Made by a program: the position numbers and the translations under genes. The notes under the pieces were generated by a model that had not been told where the DNA came from, did not search any database, and saw only the letters and a program-made list of their open reading frames with translations. A stretch of 64,000 bases of DNA from Glandiceps talaboti (taxonomy: Eukaryota > Hemichordata > Enteropneusta > Spengelidae), in contig NC_135550.1 of assembly GCF_964340395.1 (NCBI RefSeq), positions 18,724,984 through 18,788,983 on the forward strand, read 5' to 3'. Of the stretch, positions 40,153 to 52,485 are shown piece after piece. The stretch's first letter is position 1. Every line of letters begins with the position of its first letter.

Positions 40153-41910
40153 ATGACGTCATCGTGTGAACCCCCATTCTTTAGTCCCGACGGCCTCCAA
40201 TGCTACTATGCTGACATGGATGCCGAAGTGTTACCCCCAGAGCTCGTAAGTCAAGCGACGGACGTCGAACACCTACAAGTACAATATAACCGACTAGAAG
40301 ACCTGCCTGTAGACCTTGACAGTTTGCACCAAATTGTTGAATTAGAAATACAGAACAACAAATTCAAACAGTTACCAAAAGTAGTTTGTCAACTGCAAAC
40401 ACTATCTATCATTCGGGCCTCGCAGAATTTTCTAAAAAGTCTACCCCCTGGTATTGATAGCTTAAACAACCTAAGGGCTCTTGAACTTGAAAATAATGCC
40501 TTTGTGACGTTTCCTATGGTCTTGACCTCCATGACAAACCTGAAAATTCTGAAATTAGATGGAAATATGATTTCTGCGATGCCAGATGAAATATCAAATT
40601 TGAAACAGCTGTGTGTCCTGAGCGTTAGCAAAAATCGACTAACAACCCTGCCGAATTCAATCGTCAATTTGAAACGACTAACCCACTTAAACGTAAGTTA
40701 CAACCAGCTAAACGCACTGCCAACAAGTCTAGGGAAAATTAAGATGCTCCGAGAACTTTTCTTTTCATTTAATTCGATTGAAAAGTTACCACAGTCTCTC
40801 TATCAGCTGAGAGGGTTAAGAATGTTAGGGATAGATAACAACGCCCTGTCTGAAGTTCCTCCAGATTTAAACCTTCGATTTAGAAACTTAACGCACCTTA
40901 GAACTGAGAACCAGAGAGATCCAGATGAGCTGGTACAAACTATGAGAACTGCGACGCCGATAAATTATCCGACAGAAGCGAGCAGAGGATCGGAACAAGG
41001 TAAGACGACACGCGTCGTTAAAATGGGTAGTAGATACCGTCGAAGAATTCCGAAGTCAAAGTAGACAACGACATTTTCAAGGTGTCATTGCCTGGCAAGA
41101 TTGTGAATGGTTTCCGGAAGTACCGTGCCATATAGAATCACCATGACTCAATTTCCACCAAGTCCCAGAAAACTCGTCGAATGTCAATAAACAAAATCAA
41201 AACGCTGGAAAACCGACAATTATTTTGCTAAATTGTTTTCTAATTATTAAACGGAATGTAACAATAATTTTATCTGGAATATTTACTGTCAATTCTACAA
41301 TTACTATCAGTTCCATATGGGACGTCGTACATTTGTATTATTTAAATGAAATTGCCGGACTTGGATTATGCTTCTAGTCGTAGCACATGACTGCTCTAGT
41401 CGTAACTACCAAATTACCACAGTGCAATATTTACCAAAGTATAACAAGGTGCTTTCAGATTTCTCTAGAATGATGTATCATGAAACAAATTTGGACAAAA
41501 TGAAATGCACAAATCAAAGAGAAAATCGATGTGTAGCCCATACTAGAGCAAGATTTCCTCAAATGTCTGGTTTTCGGTAAATATATACGGAATTACAGGC
41601 GGTCATATGAGAATGAATATTAGACGTTGTAGTGAGAAACTGTATAAATAGCACGTTGTTGTTAATTTTATGACTAAATTGAACTTATACTGTCTTTTTT
41701 CACCCAGTATTCCATCTTACTTGTCAACAAGACTCTGATGAAAGTCAAAAGCAGCCAGTGATAGGACAAGTTCCAGGACGCAGACGACGGATATTCACTC
41801 GTAGTTCCACAAAGAGTGAAAGGGAAAGTAAGGCGATTGATCCCAAGAAAAGAAAAGTAGAACCTAGGATGCCGAGACGCGGGAAAAGACGAAGTTCCAC
41901 GAAACAATAG
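40153..41910 (+). CDS. Leucine-rich-repeat protein B with nuclear localisation signal, 349 aa
   Basis: Exon 1 40153-40999 encodes an N-terminal segment (MTSSCEPPFFSPDGLQCYYA) and about nine 23-residue LRRs, for example LPPGIDSLNNLRALELENN and LPNSIVNLKRLTHLNVSYNQ. Exon 2 41708-41910 adds 67 residues that are strikingly basic: GRRRRIFTRSSTKSERE, then DPKKRKVEP, then MPRRGKRRSSTKQ. PKKRKV is a classical monopartite nuclear import signal. Lengths 847 and 203 join in phase 1, as in LRR gene A. If the donor at 41000 is not used, the frame continues to a stop at 41064, giving 303 aa with a shorter basic tail (SRYRRRIPKSK). No signal peptide. The upstream acceptor at about 40121 suggests a 5' untranslated exon. 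The paralogous pair presumably arose by tandem duplication, after which the tails diverged: acidic in A, basic in B. Confidence 0.82.
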
Positions 41911-42311
41911 AATGAAGGGAATCATTGTGTAGTCTGCGCTGAAGCATTGAAATGCAATGATTATAGTGCGCCAGTCTGTAGTTGAGTATGTCAGTTTGAT
42001 AATGAAAATGACTTTCAGTACACTGTGTCTATAAGTCAGTAGTCATTTGATTAATCGTGTTCCAGTCGTTCAATAAGCAATATATTGTCCTTACCAGGTA
42101 ATTACTGTATATTCAACGACAACATAGGAACAAAACCTTTCATAATACCCTAATACGCCACCAACGGCATCATGACACGTTTCATACCAACCTTGACTTA
42201 GTATGTGCTAGTAGAATCTGATAAAAATGTTTACATACACAGTTCAATGTTTTATCCACAAAAGTTCACAATGTAAATGTTTCTTGTTATTAATATTTGA
42301 AACTGCTAGTG

Positions 42312-44163
42312 CTAGTAAAAATAATGAATTCCTTTCTTGACGATCATATTTGGGGGTAGGAGCGTTCGATATCGATGTGGTGAGTTGTAGTCTACGCCCC
42401 GACTCCAGTGATTCGGGTTGGTGTCGTCATCGTTGTCCTCTTCGGCAACTCTCGGCATTGGGGGCGGTGTTGCCTTCACCTCGGATTCACTTACACCTAG
42501 GTCTCTGATGTCTACCTGCACTGACTTGTTAAAGTTTTCATATCGCAGTAATTCCACGTCTGGTTCGACTTTGTTCGAATGTTTACGACAACTGCCAACA
42601 AAAAATAGCCGTAATATTCGTAGGATTATCAATGTTGATAGGATTTTATTTTGTTTTTAAAAAAAAATTCCTATCGACACTTTGGTCAGAATTTTACGGG
42701 TTTTCACACTCTTCTAAAAGTAATGTACAAACTTGAGGGTATAACGGTTTATGAACAAAAAGTTTTAACTACAAACACACCTTTATGATTGTCAACAATA
42801 GTATTTGGGTACCAATGAAATAATTGGCCAAAAACTGTATGATCTTACTAAAGGAATTTGATACATTGGTTGGCTGGGGCTGATGTGGCAGCGTAGGGAT
42901 GGGGTGGGGGTTGGCGATGTCAAAGTTCATCGTCACAATTTCTCCATGGTTGCACCCTCGGGCATGTAATTTACGAAAGCCCACCCGTTGCTTGTACAAG
43001 CACTAGACTATTAGTCGAGAACTGTATAATTTACATAAAGTTCAATATCAGGGTGAGGGTCTACTGTGAAAGAAAAAATGAAACTTAGATTTAATTTTAA
43101 CGAAAGATAATTCTATTGTCTCAGCTTGTGATTATCGCTCTGAAGCCAGTTTTAGGGGAGGCGATTTGAATTATAATTTCCATGAACGAATTTCTCTTCC
43201 GGAATTTATGGGAGCTTATTAAAACCGCGAAGACACGAGTAAAGATATTTTTCATTTGTCGAAATCATATTTGTCAAGCCATGTAAATATGATGTAGGGG
43301 GATACTAGGGATAGAATTTTGTTTGCATAGGTCATTAGTGTCAAGTAATTTTTACAGAGAAAATAACCAACTTTACACAAAATAAATAGAAATTGCTGCC
43401 GTTATCTGATCTTTACCTGTAATAGCACATGACGATTACTATGGCAACGAAACATGCTAAGACGATAGCATAACCAGCCGCCACGGCACCTTTGATAAGC
43501 AATTCGTCTTCGATATCATATCCGCCATCTTCCGATGGGAGATTTGTGACTACAGGAACACCAGTCGTTGTCAGCAGTACAGAACTGTTTGTAGCTACAC
43601 CAAAGTCCGTACCTGAACACAGGAAAAACAATACCATGTAGTACTATACTCGTCAGTTCTCAAGTTTGCAAATTTACTTAGAATTACTAGGAACAGTTGA
43701 ACGATTCGTTACTTGGTTGTTTGCATTTTAATCTTCAAGTGTGTTTGATTTCAGCTGACAAATTGCTATTACTATTATTCAACATAAAATGATTGAGTGA
43801 AATGAATACACGTTATGTGAACACGAATTCTGAGTATTGATATTAATCATGTAATCATTAAGTAACCAAAACTGTTCCAAATAGTGGCACATGCACAGTG
43901 AAAGGGCTAAGAAAGAAATACATATTCGCAGAAATGATTACTACAAGTAACTGCACAGAATAACGAGGGCATGGGGCGAACCACCACTGCCACAAATGTC
44001 CGTGTCGTGTGTGCTATCACCACACAGTAACTTATTATGACTTGTAAAATTCCTTGTCGATTTCATACAAATCGTTGAAGTTACCCCTTACCGTCTATCG
44101 GCAAAACTGACGTCAACGATGCCGTTACTGTGGGACCTGTCACATTTACTGTCATTACTATTT
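42312..44163 (-). CDS. Single-pass membrane protein, 3' exons (N terminus unresolved)
   Basis: Two exons are firm: 43417-43612 and 42312-42591, joined in phase 2 and ending in TAG at 42312-42314. The first encodes a Thr/Ser-rich stalk (VLLTTTGVPVVTNLPSEDG), an acidic stretch, then the membrane span AAGYAIVLACFVAIVIVMCY. The second encodes a ~92-residue cytoplasmic tail beginning SCRKHSNK, with the proline motif PPPMPR and acidic EEDNDDD, ending KKGIHYFY. The basic residues after the span argue for a type I orientation. A preceding exon 44092-44163 fits the required phase 1 (VNVTGPTVTASLTSVLPID), but its acceptor is weak. A longer open frame in a different phase covers 44088-44306. No signal peptide exon was found. 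The gene lies just downstream of the carboxypeptidase stop at 44898 and is a separate gene or an alternative 3' end of it. No family recognised. Confidence 0.6.
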
Positions 44164-44897
44164 CTGAGTTTCACACACCGAACCCATAATGACGAATTGT
44201 TGTTTATGACACCACGCAAGGTTTCTTGGGACGCAAATTTACATTCCTTGCCGCCAGCCCTCGCTCCAATTTGCCGAAAGCCTGGTTTAGCAGTTACTAT
44301 GTACACGTAAGCTTATATGTCTGCGTTGGGGTGGGGTATAGGGGTGGGGATGGGGTGGGTGGGGTGAGGGGTTCGAGTGGGCCGTATTACCTGTATTAGT
44401 TGGTTTCTTAAAGTAGTTTTTTTGTACGTAATTACAGTTTATTTCTTGAAGTCTGTATTACTCGTACTAAAAGTCCCGAGTTTCTTCCAAAATAGTAACA
44501 CAAGAAAGCAAGGTAGCTCTTCATGTACATGCCTTCGGATAGAGATGTTGAATGTAGAATTGTTTGATATACATAAGCAACTAAGAACCAATCCTTTCAG
44601 TTGACACATTTACCTTTAAGCTCTGATTAGTGAAGTTTTCTTCCATATACAAATAGATGACGTATGCAACTATTGGTTAGTTCAGCCATTCTTGTGGATT
44701 CTTTAACCACAATGCTTATTGTACAATAAATACCACGTCCTGATCTTATGAAGTTATTCAAATTGAGTTTTATTTCTTAACTGAAAGGAAACATGTCTGT
44801 ACCTTGCTGCAGTGTAACATTTCAGTAGTACATACTTGACATATCGAACGGTAAAAAAAATAATGTCATGCGAGGTGATTGGCATTGAACTTCGTCT

Positions 44898-46221
44898 TTA
44901 TGGATATGGCGAGTCAATGTTATACTGCAATGCTGCTTTGAAACCAGCGTACATTTCTTGGGCGGTTTCCAGTATTTGGTCTTCGGGGAGGAGGAAACCA
45001 TATTCACCGGTATCACGTAGTTCCACAGTGTATGCATAAACGATTCCCATCATACCGTACGCCCAGTCCTTACTTGAACCAGCAGACGTATCTATAGTAA
45101 AAGACATAAATAGATAAACGTATGGCTATTATATGATAAATGCCTGTATTTACTGTGTTTCAATCTCAGGTTCTCGCGGTAGTGTTATGTTTATCAGTAG
45201 AGACATAAGGATCACAGAGGATCATACTTCTATTCAGAACTAATTTTCTCCTATTGTATAGCTCTACTGGACAACGGCCTTCTTGTTCGGTTAACTGTAA
45301 AATTAGCCGTGATAACACATCCACAAGGGTGAGATTGAGTAGGCAAATTCAATGATTGTTGTTGCCAAGCAACAGTACGGATAAAAAGTATTTACACGCC
45401 TTCAGCATGCTTGAGTTACTCTTAGCATTATTTACCGGCTTATTACCCAGACGTCTGGACAATTGGCATATGTATTTTGTTATACAGGGATCCCACTTGT
45501 TACTCACATAAGATGGTGGAGCCTGCCCCATAGGTGTAGTTAGTACCATGAACGTCATGAATGGCCTCGCAACCGTGCGTCATTTGTTCATACTGGTAAG
45601 AAAAAAAAAGCAGATCAAAAAGATTATCAGCTTGGTGTACAGCACTAGTATATACTGAGTTAATCAACGGTCTACGGTTTCATATATATTCATGTCACTC
45701 ATTATCACGTGAATGGAGAGCTTTACAAACTTCTCTCGGTTGTGATTTTATGAAAACACCATTGCGTCCCAGACAACGATACAATGTGTATATAAACTCT
45801 TTGGAAAGTAAGCGCAGTGTCAATCCACCACAGCTATCGGCGTGTTTTCTATTCGAATGAAAGTATCACTTTCCCGAGGGTGTTTTTTGTTGTTGAAGGA
45901 AACAACTGCTAGGGCGTCCATCATGTTTACTTCTGATGAATTAACAAAACCACAACGTGGCTTTTCAGGGAACGACTCGCACAAGTCACGTCAGTACAGG
46001 TAATTGATAGTGAGAATTGAAAAAAGCTCAAGATTCCATTCCAGGTTCTGACGCTAGCGCTATCTTATCGATGAAGTTGATTGGATTATTCTTAAATTCA
46101 GGAGCAATTTTTCTATGGTCCCCCCAAAAAAAACAAAAACAAAAACAAAAACAACCCAACAACAACAAAAAACAAAACAAAAACAACCCAAAAAAACCCA
46201 CCACCACCACCACCACCACCC

Positions 46222-46279
<58 letters not shown>

Positions 46280-49200
46280 GAAGAAGAAGAAGAAGAAGAA
46301 AAGGGAAACCAAACCAAAACAAAAAAACCGCACAAACAAGAAATAATATTACCATGGTAGCATAATCGTCTTCGGGTGGTAGATCGTAGGTATAACCCCA
46401 AGATGATAACCAGAGTTGAGAATAGCTATGGAAATCAATGTACACTTTGAACTGCTGAAGCTTCCCTTGCTCTTCGATGAAGTCGGCCACACTTTTTATC
46501 TCAACCTCGGAAAGTGGAAATGGTCCACGGAAAATCAGTGAGCAGGGATCACCGCTTGAACCATCGCCTGTAAACATTTCCAATATTTAATTATTGCTTA
46601 ACCTGTCCTCCACCACCACCACCACCACCACCACCACCACCACCACCACCACCACCACCACCACCTCCTCCTCCTCCTCCTCCTCCTCCTCCTCCTCCTC
46701 ACCTCACCACCACCACCACCACCACCACCACCACCACCACCACCACCACCACCACCACCACCACCACCACCACCATCATTGGCTTTAATGTTTGGGATGT
46801 GGATTGTTTCTCATTGGAAGAAAGTCCGTTTAGTGTCAGATATAAGGAAATGTAATGAATTCATTGAGAAGTTACATCATATATTCATTTCAAATTGATA
46901 AGGACATAAGAGTGTTCATTAAGAGTATATATGGATATCTAGATTTTGCCATTGTCAGACAAGTTCAAGTGAACACGTTTTGAAATAAAATACGTGGTTT
47001 GTGTCTGTATGTACATCATACCTCCCCATTCATATGCAAAGTTTCTGTTAGGATCCGTCCCGACGCATTCCGAGCCAAGATTTATCGAACGTGTCTTCCT
47101 CCACAATCGCTCCTGTTAAACAAATAATAACTTGTGCTAAGTTTTATTAGGACCACACTACTAGTGGCGTATTGTAAATGGTACACAATGTCATAAACTT
47201 AATGTTGAAATAATCACATCGAGGAGGGTGGACATGTATTGGATTATGTCCTATTAATAATTATGATGAAAACTGAAGAGAAGGAACTTTCCAATGGTTC
47301 GGGGGCGTATTTCTCTGAATGAAAATCAAATCATCATCAAGTCTCTTCAAAACATTGCTTCTCTTCGTTCCTGGTCTTTTTGAAATAGCAAACGAAATTG
47401 GGGGGGGGGGGGGTCACCATCTTGATTTCAAGGCAATCGGTAAGCTTTACTTTTCCATACAGTGACCACTGTGCCATGGCGGCCATATTGGATTCTCAAA
47501 TGTCTTAATTTTCAGTGATATTTTTGGTCTCCATGTGCAAAATTTATCCGATGACCCCATAAATTGAATATAACCAAAACCAAGCACACAAATTTATTAA
47601 ATTTTAGGTTACTTACATTTGTCCAAGTGTAATCGTAACCATCTGGATTCATCACAGGCAAGACGTAGAGGTCAAAGGTCTCGAGCAAGGTCTTGACTTG
47701 CGCAACATCATTAGTGTAGTCTTCGAGAAACTAGACAGAAAACATGAGATGTTGGGAGGTAACAATTGAATATTATTGAAAAACATTGATTATGATTGTG
47801 GGTTTCCAAATATCTTCAAATATAGCATCGAAATTTCTTGTTCAGTTTTAACCATAGTCATCAAATATGACAGCGACGTTTCTTGTACGTTTTCCAGTTG
47901 TCCATTCATAGCAGCAACGATAGTCTCAGACTGGTCTGAGCGATTGTTAAATGTTAGATATCTTACCTGGTTTGTCATCCACATTACGGTTGCCGGGGAA
48001 ACCCATTCACGTGCATGGATACCACCATTATACCAAACTGCATATTTGTCAGATCCGGTATCGACACCAATCTGGCAATTGTTGGCAAAAAGAAAGTATA
48101 AACGGTGATTTATTGTATACATTATGTACGCCAAGAAGGTAAAATATGACATTTCTATTTCTCAGATGAAATTTTAGCTGATTTTCACTCGCAAAAGTCA
48201 CAAAAAACGTTTTACAGGGAAGCACACACATAAACAGTAACGTGGAGCGACTCTTGTTACTCCGAGTCAGTGTTTCAGAGAGAAGTGGATTTTGTCCTTC
48301 AAAATCATAATACATTCTCCTTGCTGCAATAGTCCTCTGAAGTTGTGGCCATGATAATCACATTGCATATACTTTTAAAGACGCATTTTGATATTAATAA
48401 TATTATTTTACACCTTGATATAGCATCGAATCACCTGTGTTTAAACATATGTGTGTAGCTGTACACATAGCACGTAACAATAAGCGTATATCCAATCAAC
48501 TTAATTTTCGGGTCCGCACACAAAAATCAGCGCCCAACAAGGAATCACGATTTCAATTTCTTACTATTATATACTATTTATAGATACAATAGACCGCTAA
48601 TTGACATGTACAATTTTTAATTATTAATATTTTAACATTTTCAGTAAATATATCTTTGTTATTTGATAGGAAAAATAATACCCCAGTTGCAGCTAGTGTA
48701 CATGTATGTTTATTTACAAAGACTGGCAGTCAATATGTTGATCGTCACGTGTTCTGTTTTCTTCCTACCTTTAGCGCCCTCATCACTCTGTTTTCATAAG
48801 ATTTACCGATGATGAATTCTTTTGCCAAGTCAGGGTACCTAGCAGCAGTGTCTTTTACCCATTGGTCGATCTACAATATTTACAAAAGCATATATTAATG
48901 TATACGAATCGTTTGATCGGTCCATCAACTTTAAATAGTTGAGTCGGGTTGGATCGGAGCTGTTGGACCGAGTGGCGTCGGATTGGATCGGGTGTGGCCG
49001 GATGGGGCCGTGCCGGGTCGAGTTATTCGCCAGTCATTTCATAATTCTAGTTTTAAAAAAGCCTAAAATAACTGATTTTCGATATTAAATGTTTTTCTGT
49101 GTTGTTGTATTTTTTTCAGTTCAGATTAGGACAGTTCATTAGGTTTGAAAAAGAGTCGTCTGGCAGAATTGTAAAAAAGTTGGATCTGAAGAAAAAAAGA

Positions 49201-51767
49201 ATGATCACACCTGCTCCATATGGCTCCATTGATGAAATAGCTCTAACTTGATATACTGGGATTGACTCTTGTATCTGTACACTATTCTTTGACATTCAAC
49301 CAACCAACGATAACAAAAATGAGAATGGAACTAACCAGTCTTGTCTGAAAGAGATTGACTTACCTCTGCCCACCTATGGTAAACTTCATAGTTGAAGTTA
49401 TAGGTACTAATAGACACGTCACTCGCTGAGATAGCTTTCTCCTTTGGGATGGTTTGACCATCAATTAGTTTCTGGACATCATTTATCCAGACAGTGAATT
49501 CAATTCCATGACTGTTTAAGAAATCTGTCACTGATTGTATTTGGTCCGATGGTACCATGAGGTCGTTAGGGAACTCCCAGAAATCCAACTGTGTATAAGA
49601 AGCAATTCATATATATATACTGTTGAATCTCAGCCCACTGCTACAATTTTAAATACTTGTTTCAGGTTAAATTGAACAATTTAGATTTGCTATTCATATT
49701 CGATGGCCATCAATTTGGACTACCTCGTGTCATTGACCAAATCGCTCCTTTTGTGACCAACGACAAAATGAATCAGCGTCTCAGCGTCGTAATACGAACA
49801 AACAAAACGAACGATGAAATCTGATTTTGTAGAGGCGCTTACTCCCGGTACAAAAATAAATAACAACAAATGACAGGGAAATAAAAGTAAATATAGCAAT
49901 CGAGTGGTATTATTATTACATCAGATGTTAATCATATTGGGTTTAATCAATTGTCCGTGAACTCGTTCTCTTGTTTAAAACATCCCATCCTAGCTATGAT
50001 TTATTATAAGCCATCGAAATATTTCATTATAGTCAATATTTTTAAATAGCTAAATTTTCATAATTTATTTATTCCAGTGCTTCCCTTTCAATGTATGTAT
50101 AACGTAGCATACCTCCTTGTTAGATTCCTCCAATGACGTCAGAACTTTTACGTCATCTGCAGTGTTTACAGACAGTCGGAAAACTTGATTCCTGGTATAA
50201 AGAAAATGAACATTATGACTAATAGGTATATTCATGTGACGTAACGTGGCACTAGAAAATAACGCTGTTCTCAATTGATACTATATAGCGCCATCTATCG
50301 ACACAACTTTGAAACAAACTTTTCTATCAATTAGTGTCAATTTCAATGTGCGTCTATTATTACACTAAAGAGCCATTGAGTTACTTGCAAAATGAAATCT
50401 ATTTTCTTAATAACTTGTAGTCGTTGCTATATAGAAATGAATTGTTATTGTCATCGATACATGTGAGAGGGTAACCGTAAAGCACATGATTAAAATCCGA
50501 TGTAGATGTCAGCTTATCGTTCATTGCTATTTTACCTTCGTTATTTGGCCTGAATTTACCTTCTTGGTACATGTTTACATTTTTTAGCCTGCTCGCGTCG
50601 TCATGTACCAAGAAGGTCAATTCAGGCAAAATAACGAAGGTAAAATAGCAGTGAACGATTAGCCGACATCTACATCGGATTTTAATCAGATTGATTACAC
50701 TGTAGCAAGTTTCTTGTTGCCACAGTCCCTGTGATAGAAGTTTCAATATGGCCCAATTGTATCGCCACCTGTATGATGTGTATATATGACCACATGCATG
50801 ACATCAGTTTAGCTCCTCAAACCAAGTCTTGTTCATGTATCCAATCTTGGTATGTTCGATAGCGATCGTCGTAACCGATGAGTCATCAGTTCACAGTAGA
50901 TGATCAACGAACAGATTACACAATATTTGTAGCACATACATTCATCGTCATGTTAATAGTAGTCAAGTTGGTGTAAAACACTTTACCCGTTTTGGCAGTT
51001 ATATTATTAAAACAAGTCGAACTGACAGTTTTATTAGGGAACTACTATATCAAGGAAGAGGTTTGTCTAAAAATTATCCAGACATAAAAACTTACGCATT
51101 ATTTTGATATATTTTGGGCGGGGACGTGTCCAAGTGCAAATATAAACAAGATTAAATCATTTTATCTGTGATTAAATACACCAAACGCATATCCAATTTA
51201 TTGAATTTTCATGCAAACTGCATTTTTTTTCTGTAGAATTATAACTCTACGATGCCTGCATGATCTGATGTAGAAGTGATTAATGATCCGGTTCTAATAT
51301 TTCATCAAGTAAAGTTGTTTTATCAGTCGTACACGTCACAGTTAACTGATTCAGCGCTTAAAATACATTACAACTATATTTCAACAACCTGTAGACACGA
51401 GAGTAACCAAACACCGGGGCTACGAATACAACCAACCAAAGTTTTGAGTTCAGAAAGTGTACTGATCATTTTCATGTAGAAGTCTAGAATCCTTCTTTGA
51501 AGCTAGTGTTTAGGAAATCGCACATAGTTAACACCGAGTCTGGGAACTCAAGTTCGAACCTATTACACTATACTGTGTGGCCCTGACAACTGTGACATTT
51601 ACCACGGACTTTGTCCTTTATGTGCGATGACTATTTTTCCCCCACTCATAAAATGAACAGATGTGTTATTTGACCTACCCATCATATCGTCTCTGGGTCT
51701 TGCTAACCACGGTGGGTGATAACAACAAGACAGACGAACAAATCACCACCAATGGTATTATCTTCAT
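44898..51767 (-). CDS. Secreted M14A metallocarboxypeptidase zymogen with Lys255, 432 aa
   Basis: Zinc exopeptidase that removes one C-terminal residue, made as a secreted proenzyme. Ten exons: 51679-51767, 50113-50191, 49364-49588, 48769-48870, 47967-48071, 47617-47730, 47022-47112, 46353-46567, 45508-45592, 44898-45091. The phases close at 1299 nt. Exon 1 is a signal peptide ([17 protein letters not shown]) and exons 2-3 the activation peptide. The catalytic set is complete in bovine CPA terms: GGIHAREW (His69, Arg71, Glu72), RLWRKTRS (Arg127), NRNF (Asn144, Arg145), FHSYSQ (His196, Tyr198), Tyr248 split by the last intron, [10 protein letters not shown] (Glu270). Cysteines equivalent to 138 and 161 are present. 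Position 255 reads Lys (GSSKDW), where CPA has Ile and CPB Asp. By analogy with carboxypeptidase O, which has Arg there, this predicts preference for acidic C-terminal residues. The gene is head to head with the plus-strand paralogue. Confidence 0.93.
46136..46300. repeat. CAA/CAC/GAA low-complexity tract
   Basis: A-rich then (CAC)n, (AAC)n and (AGA)n runs in intron 8 of the minus-strand carboxypeptidase, close to the donor of exon 46353-46567. Open frames of poly-Gln, poly-Thr or poly-Val here are artefacts. Confidence 0.9.
46609..46776. repeat. (CAC)n-(CTC)n-(CAC)n microsatellite
   Basis: About 165 bp of trinucleotide units beginning about 40 bp upstream (in transcript sense) of the exon at 46353-46567, in intron 7 of the minus-strand carboxypeptidase. 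Confidence 0.95.
47400..47413. repeat. Poly-G tract
   Basis: Run of about 14 G in intron 6 of the minus-strand carboxypeptidase. Confidence 0.85.
50488..50687. repeat. Fold-back element, ~85-bp arms
   Basis: Arm 50488-50573 (tgattaaaatccgatgtaga ...) and arm 50602-50687 are near-perfect reverse complements separated by a ~28-base loop. The element lies in intron 1 of the minus-strand carboxypeptidase and has no coding potential; fold-back MITE. Confidence 0.85.
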
Positions 51768-51999
51768 TTTCTGTCACAGAGGCGCGGTTATTCTGAAGAA
51801 TGTGTTCGTGGTATGGGGAAGGGCCAGCTCATATCTTATCTCAAATTGATCTATTAAAGTAAGCAATGTAAATGCGTCTTAAGATTGACAGTTTTATTTG
51901 AATGTTTACCACCTATACGTTTTGATATATTGAAACTTTACAACTCACCACCGTGCCCACTTCTTTCGTTTTATTGTCCTCTTTCCACAACTAAAAATC

Positions 52000-52087
<88 letters not shown>

Positions 52088-52480
52088 GTCAATCAATAAA
52101 TCAATCAACCAACCAACCAATCAACCAACCAACCAACCAACCAACCAACCAACCAACCAACCAACCAACCAACCAACCAACCAACCAACCAACCAACCAA
52201 CCAACCAACCAACCAATCAATCAATCAATCAATCAACCAACCAACCAACCAACCAACCAACCAACCAACCAACCAATCAACCAACCAACCAACCAACCAA
52301 CCAACCAACCAACCAACCAACCAACCAACCAACCAACCAACCAACCAATCAATCAATCAATTAATCAATAATATAATAATAGTACACCGTCTCCTTACGT
52401 GTTATACCTTCACACGTCATAGCGAACCTGCAAAAATGAAGTCATTATCACTTTCGCTACTAATAATGGTCAATAATCGA
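51768..52480. other. Start of the region between the divergent carboxypeptidase genes
   Basis: Holds the presumed promoter of the minus-strand gene (start codon 51767) and the CAAT/CAAC microsatellite. A short plus-strand frame at 52433 begins [11 protein letters not shown], which resembles a signal peptide and could be the remnant first exon of the duplicated copy that follows. Its splice donor is unclear. Confidence 0.4.
52004..52366. repeat. (CAAT)n/(CAAC)n microsatellite
   Basis: About 360 bp of alternating blocks of tetranucleotides caat and caac, between the two carboxypeptidase genes. The Asn-Gln-Pro-Thr open frame across it is an artefact. Confidence 0.95.
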
Positions 52481-52485
52481 ATGCG

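Noticed and set aside
46028-46788. Poly-Gln, poly-Thr, poly-Val and poly-His frames
   Set aside because: These are trinucleotide repeats in introns 7 and 8 of the minus-strand carboxypeptidase.
51885-52364. 159-aa Asn-Gln-Pro-Thr repeat frame
   Set aside because: Translation of the CAAT/CAAC microsatellite, with no coding context.
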